From the NCBI GenBank assembly GCA_032207245.1, contig JAGEOH010000209.1, forward strand, positions 1-64,000: 64,000 bases of DNA. Reading direction: 5' to 3'. Below the pieces are notes generated by a model. It saw only the letters and a program-made list of their open reading frames with translations, was not told where the DNA came from and searched no databases. Source of the stretch: Pardosa pseudoannulata. Taxonomy: Eukaryota > Arthropoda > Arachnida > Araneae > Lycosidae. The position numbers and the translations under genes were made by a program. This document shows, one piece after another, positions 1 to 10,641 of this stretch (its first letter is position 1; every line of letters begins with the position of its first letter).

Positions 1-593
1 TAGCAGTCTTTTATGGCGAATTTGTGAAAAATCACTATACTTTGAAGTAGTGAAATGATGTTTAAACATGGAATTTCGGATAAATGATTTTGTTTATTAA
101 ATTTGAAATAAAATTCTATACAAAAAACACATTTTTAATGAAATCCGAAATTAGTCATAATTTACCAATCCCCACAGGTAGGACCCTTAGCAGTCTTTTA
201 TGGCGAATTTGTGAAAAATCACTATACTTTGAAGTAGTGAAATGATGTTTAAACATGGAATTTCGGATAAATGACTTTTGTTTATTAAATTTTAAATAAA
301 ATTCTATACAAAAACACATTTTTAATGAAATCCGAAATTAGTCATAATTTATGAATCCCCACAGGTAGGACCCTTAGCAGTCTTTTATGGCGAATTTGTG
401 AAAAATCACTATACTTTGAAGTAGTGAAATGATGTTTAAACATGGAATTTCGGATAAATGACTTTTGTTTATTAAATTTGAAATAAAATTCTATACAAAA
501 AACACATTTTTAATGAAATCCGAAATTAGTCATAATTTACCAATCCCCACAGGTAGGACCCTTAGCAGTCTTTTATGGCGAATTTGTGAAAAA

Positions 594-615
594 TCACTAT
601 ACTTTGAAGTAGTGA
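594..615. repeat. Dyad TCACTA / TAGTGA inside each monomer
   Basis: TCACTA (monomer 32-37) and TAGTGA (48-53) can pair as a 6-bp stem around a 10-base loop. The loop itself overlaps a second short dyad, TACTT-TG-AAGTA (38-49). A third, GTGA-AAAA-TCAC (24-35), overlaps the left arm. The arms are kept in most copies in both array orientations. The diagnostic C40 to T change of the second sub-family lies in the inner dyad and breaks one of its pairs. Function is unknown; it could be a protein-binding site or simply a property of the repeat. Confidence 0.7.
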
Positions 616-619
616 AATG

Positions 620-631
620 ATGTTTAAACAT
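620..631. repeat. 12-bp perfect palindrome ATGTTTAAACAT in each monomer
   Basis: Monomer positions 58-69 read identically on both strands, with the 8-bp core GTTTAAAC. It is present in nearly all copies in both arms; occasional copies break it with an extra A (for example 4,200; 5,140; 16,255) or a substitution (3,252). A symmetric site in every monomer could bind a dimeric protein, but I recognise no specific binding motif. Confidence 0.8.
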
Positions 632-633
632 GG

Positions 634-715
634 AATTTCGGATAAATGACTTTTGTTTATTAAATTTGAAATAAAATTCTATACAAAAAACACATTTTTA
701 ATGAAATCCGAAATT
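634..715. repeat. 10-bp inverted repeat pair AATTTCGGAT / ATCCGAAATT
   Basis: The left arm is at 634-643 (monomer 72-81) and the right arm at 706-715 (monomer 144-153), exact reverse complements separated by 62 bases. The pair recurs in most monomers in both arms of the window. It contains the CCG/CGG triplets, which are among the few CpG positions in this AT-rich unit. It may reflect an ancient inverted duplication inside the monomer or a conserved binding site. Because both arms contain the same core, they also offer a short homology for fold-back recombination. Confidence 0.75.
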
Positions 716-725
716 AGTCATAATT

Positions 726-737
726 TACCAATCCCCA
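726..737. repeat. Variable box of the monomer (positions about 164-175)
   Basis: Most differences between otherwise near-identical monomers sit here. Forms seen, read on the forward strand: TACCAATCCCC, TATGAATCCCC, TACGAATCCCC, TACGACTCCCC, TACGACTAACC, TACGACTCCTAAC and TACATTTCCCC. The immediate flanks (TAGTCATAA on one side, ACAGGTAGG on the other) are almost constant. The forms recur many times across the window rather than being random single changes, so they behave as a small set of alleles shuffled among monomers. Confidence 0.75.
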
Positions 738-3700
738 CAGGTAGGACCCTTAGCAGTCTTTTATGGCGAATTTGTGAAAAATCACTATACTTTGAAGTAG
801 TGAAATGATGTTTAAACATGGAATTTCGGATAAATGACTTTTTTTATTAAATTTTAAATAAAATTCTATACAAAAAACACATTTTTAATGAAATCCGAAA
901 TTAGTCATAATTTACCAATCCCCACAGGTAGGACCCTTAGCAGTCTTTTATGGCGAATTTGTGAAAAATCACTATACTTTGAAGTAGTGAAATGATGTTT
1001 AAACATGGAATTTCGGATAAATGACTTTTGTTTATTAAATTTGAAATAAAATTCTATACAAAAAACACATTTTCAATGAAATCCGAAATTAGTCATAAAT
1101 TACGAATCCCCACAGGTAGGACCCTTAGCAGTCTTTTATGGCGAATTTGTGAAAAATCACTATACTTTGAAGTAGTGAAATGATGTTTAAACATGGAATT
1201 TCGGATAAATGACTTTTGTTTATTAAATTTGAAATAAAATTCTATACAAAAAACACATTTTTAATGAAATCCGAAATTAGTCATAATTTACAAATCCCCA
1301 CAGGTAGGACCCTTAGCAGTCTTTTATGGCGAATTTGTGAAAAATCACTATACTTTGAAGTAGTGAAATGATGTTTAAACATGGAAATTTCGGATAAATG
1401 ACTTTTGTTTATTAAATTTGAAATAAAATTCTATACAAAAAACACATTTTTAATGAAATCCGAAATTAGTCATAATTTACCAATCCCCACAGGTAGGACC
1501 CTTAGCAGTCTTTTATGGCGAATTTGTGAAAAATCACTATACTTTGAAGTAGTGAAATGATGTTTAAACATGGAATTTCGGATAAATGACTTTTGTTTAT
1601 TAAATTTGAAATAAAATTCTATACAAAAAAACACATTTTTAATGAAATCCGAAATTAGTCATAATTTACCAATCCCCACAGGTAGGACCCTTAGCAGTCT
1701 TTTATGGCGAATTTGTGAAAAATCACTATACTTTGAAGTAGTGAAATGATGTTTAAACATGGAATTTCGGATAAATGACTTTTGTTTATTAAATTTGAAA
1801 TAAAATTCTATACAAAAAAAAACACATTTTTAATGAAATCCGAAATTAGTCATAATTTACCAATCCCCACAGGTAGGACCCTTAGCAGTCTTTTATGGCG
1901 AATTTGTGAACAATCACTATACTTTGAAGTAGTGAAAATATGTTTAAACATGGAATTTCGGATAAATGACTTTTGTTTATTAAATTTGAAATAAAAATTC
2001 TATACAAAAAACACATTTTTAATGAAATCCGAAATTAGTCATAATTTACCAATCCCCACAGGTAGGACCCTTAGCAGTCTTTTATGGCGAATTTGTGAAA
2101 AATCACTATACTTTGAAGTAGTGAAATGATGTTTAAACATGGAATTTCGGATAAATGACTTTTGTTTATTAAATTTGAAATAAAATTCTATACAAAAAAC
2201 ACATTTTTAATGAAATCCGAAATTAGTCATAATTGAATCCCCACAGGTAGGACCCTTAGCAGTCTTTTATGGCGAATTTTGTGAAAAATCACTATACTTT
2301 GAAGTAGTGAAATGATGTTTAAACATGGAATTTCGGATAAATGACTTTTGTTTATTAAATTTGAAATAAAATTCTATACAAAAAACACATTTTTAATGAA
2401 ATCCGAAATTAGTCATAATTTACCAATCCCCACAGGTAGGACCCTTAGCAGTCTTTTATGGCGAATTTGTGAAAAATCACTATACTTTGAAGTAGTGAAA
2501 TGATGTTTAAACATGGAATTTCGGATAAATGATTTTGTTTATTAAATTTGAAATAAAATTCTATACAAAAAACACATTTTTAATGAAATCCGAAATTAGT
2601 CATAATTTACCAATCCCCACAGGTAGGACCCTTAGCAGTCTTTTATGGCGAATTTGTGAAAAATCACTATACTTTGAAGTAGTGAAATGATGTTTAAACA
2701 TGGAATTTCGGATAAATGACTTTTGTTTATTAAATTTGAAATAAAATTCTATACAAAAAACACATTTTTAATGAAATCCGAAATTAGTCATAATTTACCA
2801 ATCCCCACAGGTAGGACCCTTAGCAGTCTTTTATGGCGAATTTGTGAAAAATCACTATACTTTGAAGTAGTGAAATGATGTTTAAACATGGAATTTCGGA
2901 TAAATGACTTTTGTTTATTAAATTTGAAATAAAATTCTATACAAAAAACACATTTTTAATGAAATCCGAAATTAGTCATAATTTATGAATCCCCACAGGT
3001 AGGACCCTTAGCAGTCTTTTATGGCGAATTTGTGAAAAATCACTATACTTTGAAGTAGTGAAATGATGTTTAAACATGGAATTTCGGATAAATGACTTTT
3101 GTTTATTAAATTTGAAATAAAATTCTATACAAAAAACACATTTTTAATGAAATCCGAAATTAGTCATAATTTATGAATCCCCACAGGTAGGACCCTTAGC
3201 AGTCTTTTATGGCGAATTTGTGAAAAATCACTATACTTTGAAGTAGTGAAATAATTATTAAACATGGAATTTCGGATAAATGACTTTTGTTTATTAAATT
3301 TGAAATAAATCTCTATACAAAAAACACATTTTTAATGAAATCCGAAATTAGTCATAATTTATGAATCCCCACAGGTAGGACCCTTAGCAGTCTTTTATGG
3401 CGAATTTGTGAAAAATCACTATACTTTGAAGTAGTGAAATGATGTTTAAACATGGAATTTCGGATAAATGACTTTTGTTTATTAAATTTGAAATAAAATT
3501 CTATACAAAAAACACATTTTTAATGAAATCCGAAATTAGTCATAATTTACCAATCCCCACAGGTAGGACCCTTAGCAGTCTTTTATGGCGAATTTGTGAA
3601 AAATCACTATACTTTGAAGTAGTGAAATGATGTTTAAACATGGAATTTCGGATAAATGACTTTTGTTTATTAAATTTGAAATAAAATTCTATACAAAAAA

Positions 3701-5550
3701 CACATTTTTAATGAAATCCGAAATTAGTCATAATTTACCAATCCCCACAGGTAGGACCCTTAGCAGTCTTTTATGGCGAATTTGTGAAAAATCACTATAC
3801 TTTGAAGTAGTGAAATGATGTTTAAACATGGAATTTCGGATAAATGACTTTTGTTTATTAAATTTGAAATAAAATTCTATACAAAAAACACATTTTTAAT
3901 GAAATCCGAAATTAGTCATAATTTACCAATCCCCACAGGTAGGACCCTTAGCAGTCTTTTATGGCGAATTTGTGAAAAATCACTATACTTTGAAGTAGTG
4001 AAATGATGTTTAAACATGGAAATTTCGGATAAATGACTTTTGTTTATTAAATTTGAAATAAAATTCTATACAAAAAACACATTTTTAATGAAATCCGAAA
4101 TTAGTCATAATTTACCAATCCCCACAGGTAGGACCCTTAGCAGTCTTTTATGGCGAATTTGTGAAAAATCACTATACTTTGAAGTAGTGAAATGATGTTT
4201 AAAACATGGAATTTCGGATAAATGACTTTTGTTTATTAAATTTGAAATAAAATTCTATACAAAAAACACATTTTTAATGAAATCCGAAATTAGTCATAAT
4301 TTACCAATCCCCACAGGTAGGACCCTTAGCAGTCTTTTATGGCGAATTTGTGAAAAATCACTATACTTTGAAGTAGTGAAATGATGTTTAAACATGGAAT
4401 TTCGGATAAATGACTTTTGTTTATTAAATTTGAAATAAAATTCTATACAAAAAACACATTTTTAATGAAATCCGAAATTAGTCATAATTTACCAATCCCC
4501 ACAGGTAGGACCCTTAGCAGTCTTTTATGGCGAATTTGTGAAAAATCACTATACTTTGAAGTAGTGAAATGATGTTTAAACATGGAATTTCGGATAAATG
4601 ACTTTTGTTTATTAAATTGAAATAAAATTCTATACAAAAAACACATTTTTAATGAAATCCGAAATTAGTCATAATTTACCAATCCCCACAGGTAGGACCC
4701 TTAGCAGTCTTTTATGGCGAATTTGTGAAAAATCACTATACTTTGAAGTAGTGAAATGATGTTTAAACATGGAATTTCGGATAAATGACTTTTGTTTATT
4801 AAATTTGAAATAAAATTCTATACAAAAAACACATTTTTAATGAAATCCGAAATTAGTCATAATTTACCAATCCCCACAGGTAGGACCCTTAGCAGTCTTT
4901 TATGGCGAATTTGTGAAAAAATCACTATACTTTGAAGTAGTGAAATGATGTTTAAACATGGAATTTCGGATAAATGATTTTGTTTATTAAATTTGAAATA
5001 AAATTCTATACAAAAAACACATTTTTAATGAAATCCGAAATTAGTCATAATTTACCAATCCCCACAGGTAGGACCCTTAGCAGTCTTTTATGGCGAATTT
5101 GTGAAAAATCACTATACTTTGAAGTAGTGAAATGATGTTTAAAACATGGAATTTCGGATAAATGACTTTTGTTTATTAAATTTGAAATAAAATTCTATAC
5201 AAAAAACACATTTTTAATGAAATCCGAAATTAGTCATAATTTACCAATCCCCACAGGTAGGACCCTTAGCAGTCTTTTATGGCGAATTTGTGAAAAATCA
5301 CTATACTTTGAAGTAGTGAAATGATGTTTAAACATGGAATTTCGGATAAATGACTTTTGTTTATTAAATTTGAAATAAAATTCTATACAAAAAACACATT
5401 TTTAATGAAATCCGAAATTAGTCATAATTTACCAATCCCCACAGGTAGGACCCTTAGCAGTCTTTTATGGCGAATTTGTGAAAAATCACTATACTTTGAG
5501 TAGTGAAATGATGTTTAAACATGGAATTTCGGATAAATGACTTTTGTTTA

Positions 5551-5577
5551 TTAAACAAAAAAAATTTGATAATAAAA
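5551..5577 (+). repeat. Monomer with local A-run insertion
   Basis: Where monomers normally read TTAAATTTGAAATAAAATTC, this copy has an extra run of A inserted after TTAAAC and a shortened GAAAT. It is an isolated event in an otherwise regular array, most simply replication slippage or a base-calling error in an A/T run. Confidence 0.7.
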
Positions 5578-8500
5578 TTCTATACAAAAAACACATTTTT
5601 AATGAAATCCGAAATTAGTCATAATTTACCAATCCCCACAGGTAGGACCCTTAGCAGTCTTTTATGGCGAATTTGTGAAAAATCACTATACTTTGAAGTA
5701 GTGAAATGATGTTTAAACATGGAATTTCGGATAAATGACTTTTGTTTATTAAATTTGAAATAAAATTCTATACAAAAAACACATTTTTAATGAAATCCGA
5801 AATTAGTCATAATTTACCAATCCCCACAGGTAGGACCCTTAGCAGTCTTTTATGGCGAATTTGTAAAAAATCACTATACTTTGAAGTAGTGAAATGATGT
5901 TTAAACATGGAATTTCGGATAAATGACTTTTGTTTATTAAATTTGAAATAAAATTCTATACAAAAAAACACATTTTTAATGAAATCCGAAATTAGTCATA
6001 ATTTACCAATCCCCACAGGTAGGACCCTTAGCAGTCTTTTATGGCGAATTTGTGAAAAATCACTATACTTTGAAGTAGTGAAATGATGTTTAAACATGGA
6101 ATTTCGGATAAATGACTTTTGTTTATTAAATTTGAAATAAAATTCTATACAAAAAACACATTTTTAATGAAATCCGAAATTAGTCATAATTTACCAATCC
6201 CCACAGGTAGGACCCTTAGCAGTCTTTTTATGGCGAATTTGTGAAAAATCACTATACTTTGAAGTAGTGAAATGATGTTTAAACATGGAATTTCGGATAA
6301 ATGACTTTTGTTTATTAAATTTGAAATAAAATTCTATACAAAAAACACATTTTTAATGAAATCCGAAATTAGTCATAATTTACCAATCCCCACAGGTAGG
6401 ACCCTTAGCAGTCTTTTATGGCGAATTTGTGAAAAATCACTATACTTTGAAGTAGTGAAATGATGTTTAAACATGGAATTTCGGATAAATGACTTTTGTT
6501 TATTAAATTTGAAATAAAATTCTATACAAAAAACACATTTTTAATGAAATCCGAAATTAGTCATAATTTACCAATCCCCACAGGTAGGACCCTTAGCAGT
6601 CTTTTATGGCGAATTTGTGAAAAATCACTATACTTTGAAGTAGTGAAATGATGTTTAAACATGGAATTTCGGATAAATGACTTTTGTTTATTAAATTTGA
6701 AATAAAATTCTATACAAAAAACACATTTTTAATGAAATCCGAAATTAGTCATAATTTATGAATCCCCACAGGTAGGACCCTTAGCAGTCTTTTATGGCGA
6801 ATTTGTGAAAAATCACTATACTTTGAAGTAGTGAAATGATGTTTAAACATGGAATTTCGGATAAATGACTTTTGTTTATTAAATTTGAAATAAAATTCTA
6901 TACAAAAAACACATTTTTAATGAAATCCGAAATTAGTCATAATTTACCAATCCCCACAGGTAGGACCCTTAGCAGTCTTTTATGGCGAATTTGTGAAAAA
7001 TCACTATACTTTGAAGTAGTGAAATGATGTTTAAACATGGAATTTCGGATAAATGACTTTTGTTTATTAAATTTGAAATAAAATTCTATACAAAAAAACA
7101 CATTTTTAATGAAATCCGAAATTAGTCATAATTTATGAATCCCCACAGGTAGGACCCTTAGCAGTCTTTTATGGCGAATTTGTGAAAAATCACTATACTT
7201 TGAAGTAGTGAAATGATGTTTAAACATGGAATTTCGGATAAATGACTTTTGTTTATTAAATTTGAAATAAAATTCTATACAAAAAACACATTTTTAATGA
7301 AATCCGAAATTAGTCATAATTTACCAATCCCCACAGGTAGGACCCTTAGCAGTCTTTTATGGCGAATTTGTGAAAAATCACTATACTTTGAAGTAGTGAA
7401 ATGATGTTTAAACATGGAATTTCGGATAAATGACTTTTGTTTATTAAATTTGAAATAAAATTCTATACAAAAAACACATTTTTAATGAAATCCGAAATTA
7501 GTCATAATTTATGAATCCCCACAGGTAGGACCCTTAGCAGTCTTTTATGGCGAATTTGTGAAAAATCACTATACTTTGAAGTAGTGAAATGATGTTTAAA
7601 CATGGAATTTCGGATAAATGACTTTTGTTTATTAAATTTGAAATAAAATTCTATACAAAAAACACATTTTTAATGAAATCCGAAATTAGTCATAATTTAC
7701 CAATCCCCACAGGTAGGACCCTTAGCAGTCTTTTATGGCGAATTTGTGAAAAATCACTATACTTTGAAGTAGTGAAATGATGTTTAAACATGGAATTTCG
7801 GATAAATGACTTTTGTTTATTAAATTTGAAATAAAATTCTATACAAAAAACACATTTTTAATGAAATCCGAAATTAGTCATAATTTACCAATCCCCACAG
7901 GTAGGACCCTTAGCAGTCTTTTATGGCGAATTTGTGAAAAATCACTATACTTTGAAGTAGTGAAATGATGTTTAAACATGGAATTTCGGATAAATGACTT
8001 TTGTTTATTAAATTTGAAATAAAATTCTATACAAAAAACACATTTTTAATGAAATCCGAAATTAGTCATAATTTACCAATCCCCACAGGTAGGACCCTTA
8101 GCAGTCTTTTATGGCGAATTTGTGAAAAATCACTATACTTTGAAGTAGTGAAATGATGTTTAAACATGGAATTTCGGATAAATGACTTTTGTTTATTAAA
8201 TTTGAAATAAATCTCTATACAAAAAACACATTTTTAATGAAATCCGAAATTAGTCATAATATATGAATCCCCACAGGTAGGACTCTTAGCAGTCTTTTAT
8301 GGCGAATTTGTGAAAAATCACTATACTTTGAAGTAGTGAAATGATGTTTAAACATGGAATTTCGGATAAATGACTTTTGTTTATTAAATTTGAAATAAAA
8401 TTCTATACAAAAAAACACATTTTTAATGAAATCCGAAATTAGTCATAATTTACCAATCCCCACAGGTAGGACCCTTAGCAGTCTTTTATGGCGAATTTGT

Positions 8501-8967
8501 GAAAAATCACTATACTTTGAAGTAGTGAAATGATGTTTAAACATGGAATTTCGGATAAATGACTTTTGTTTATTAAATTTGAAATAAAATTCTATACAAA
8601 AAACACATTTTTAATGAAATCCGAAATTAGTCATAATTTACCAATCCCCACAGGTAGGACCCTTAGCAGTCTTTTATGGCGAATTTGTGAAAAATCACTA
8701 TACTTTGAAGTAGTGAAATGATGTTTAAACATGGAATTTCGGATAAATGACTTTTGTTTATTAAATTTGAAATAAAATTCTATACAAAAAACACATTTTT
8801 AATGAAATCCGAAATTAGTCATAATTTACCAATCCCCACAGGTAGGACCCTTAGCAGTCTTTTATGGCGAATTTGTGAAAAATCACTATACTTTGAAGTA
8901 GTGAAATGATGTTTAAACATGGAATTTCGGATAAATGACTTTTGTTTATTAAATTTGAAATAAAATT

Positions 8968-9075
8968 CTCTAAAAAAAAACACATTTTTAATGAAATCAA
9001 AAATTAGTCATAATTTAACAATCCCCACAGGTAAGACCCTTAGCAGTCTTTTATGGCGAATTTGGTAAAAATCAC
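8968..9075 (+). repeat. Divergent monomer in the forward array
   Basis: This copy combines several changes: TTCTCTAAAAAAAAA replacing TTCTATACAAAAAA, AATCAAAAATT replacing AATCCGAAATT, TTAACAATCC, GGTAAGACC, and TTTGGTAAAAATCACTCTAC. It is flanked by standard copies on both sides. A related copy with CTCTAAAAAAAA and ATCCAAAATT occurs at 19,126-19,170, so this is a minor lineage rather than one-off noise. Confidence 0.75.
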
Positions 9076-10629
9076 TCTACTTTGAAGTAGTGAAATGATG
9101 TTTAAACATGGAATTTCGGATAAATGACTTTTGTTTATTAAATTTGAAATAAAATTCTATACAAAAAACACATTTTTAATGAAATCCGAAATTAGTCATA
9201 ATTTACCAATCCCCACAGGTAGGACCCTTAGCAGTCTTTTATGGCGAATTTGTGAAAAATCACTATACTTTGAAGTAGTGAAATGATGTTTAAACATGGA
9301 ATTTCGGATAAATGACTTTTGTTTATTAAATTTGAAATAAAATTCTATACAAAAAACACATTTTTAATGAAATTCGAAATTAGTCATAATTTACCAATCC
9401 CCACAGGTAGGACCCTTAGCAGTCTTTTATGGCGAATTTGTGAAAAATCACTATACTTTGAAGTAGTGAAATGATGTTTAAACATGGAATTTCGGATAAA
9501 TGACTTTTGTTTATTAAATTTGAAATAAAATTCTATACAAAAAACACATTTTTAATGAAATCCGAAATTAGTCATAATTTATGAATCCCCACAGGTAGGA
9601 CCCTTAGCAGTCTTTTATGGCGAATTTGTGAAAAATCACTATACTTTGAAGTAGTGAAATGATGTTTAAACATGGAATTTCGGATAAATGACTTTTGTTT
9701 ATTAAATTTGAAATAAATCTCTATACAAAAAACACATTTTTAATGAAATCCGAAATTAGTCATAATTTATGAATCCCCACAGGTAGAACCCTTAGCAGTC
9801 TTTTATGGCGAATTTGTGAAAAATCACTATACTTTGAAGTAGTGAAATGATGTTTAAACATGGAATTTCGGATAAATGACTTTTGTTTATTAAATTTGAA
9901 ATAAAATTCTATACAAAAAACACATTTTTAATGAAATCCGAAATTAGTCATAATTTATGAATCCCCACAGGTAGGACCCTTAGCAGTCTTTTATGGCGAA
10001 TTTGTGAAAAATCACTATACTTTGAAGTAGTGAAATGATGTTTAAACATGGAATTTCGGATAAATGACTTTTGTTTATTAAATTTGAAATAAAATTCTAT
10101 ACAAAAAACACATTTTTAATGAAATCCGAAATTAGTCATAATTTACCAATCCCCACAGGTAGGACCCTTAGCAGTCTTTTATGGCGAATTTGTGAAAAAT
10201 CACTATACTTTGAAGTAGTGAAATGATGTTTAAACATGGAATTTCGGATAAATGACTTTTGTTTATTAAATTTGAAATAAAATTCTATACAAAAAACACA
10301 TTTTTAATGAAATCCGAAATTAGTCATAATTTACCAATCCCCACAGGTAGGACCCTTAGCAGTCTTTTATGGCGAATTTGTGAAAAATCACTATACTTTG
10401 AAGTAGTGAAATGATGTTTAAACATGGAATTTCGGATAAAAGACTTTTGTTTATTAAATTTGAAATAAAATTCTATACAAAAAACACATTTTTAATGAAA
10501 TCCGAAATTAGTCATAATTTACCAATCCCCACAGGTAGGACCCTTAGCAGTCTTTTATGGCGAATTTGTGAAAAATCACTATACTTTGAAGTAGTGAAAT
10601 GATGTTTAAACATGGAATTTCGGATAAAT

Positions 10630-10641
10630 GACATACATTTG
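10630..10641 (+). repeat. Rare 4-bp insertion form GACATACATTTG
   Basis: Standard monomers read ATGACTTTTGTTT; this copy reads ATGACATACATTTGTTT. The only other copy I see is on the opposite strand at 44,493-44,504, in the reverse arm. The same monomer also has AATCTTAAATT downstream (10,692) and a missing C in its CCCC run (about 10,729). Confidence 0.85.

Larger units (their letters stand above)
563..750 (+). repeat. Representative satellite monomer (reference copy)
   Basis: This copy is a clean 188-bp unit and is used here as the coordinate reference. It has 53 G or C bases (about 28%). It falls into a moderately GC-rich end (TAGCAGTC, GGCGAATT, then CCCCACAGGTAGGACCCT at 171-188) and an A/T-rich middle with A/T runs at about 111-114, 123-128, 133-137, 142-144 and 149-151. 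Those runs are spaced close to a helical turn, which would favour intrinsic curvature. The unit length is close to a eukaryotic nucleosome repeat length. The curvature and nucleosome-phasing ideas are inferences; the composition and spacing are counted from the sequence. Confidence 0.95.

Noticed and set aside
637..653. CENP-B box in the TTTCGGATAAATGAC part of the monomer
   Set aside because: Only the first half (TTCG, then A after four bases) fits the known box; the required CGGG-type second half is absent.
670..676. AATAAA polyadenylation-like hexamers on both strands of the monomer
   Set aside because: The motif is expected by chance in a sequence that is 72% A/T, and no transcript or gene is evident.
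733..757. Splice sites CCCCACAG and CAG-GTAGG in every forward copy
   Set aside because: The match to acceptor and donor consensus is short and there is no coding sequence on either side for introns to separate. It is best seen as chance in the GC-richer end of the unit.
1782..1994. Open frames of about 60-84 codons, for example here, 5521-5709, 10411-10602, 13337-13528, 23014-23268, 26885-27073, 44340-44522 and 59998-60192
   Set aside because: They are the same stretch of satellite read through in one frame, with the same core residues each time, and appear only where an indel happens to remove a stop. The unit is 188 bp, not divisible by three, so no frame stays open through successive copies. 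There is no codon bias or family match.
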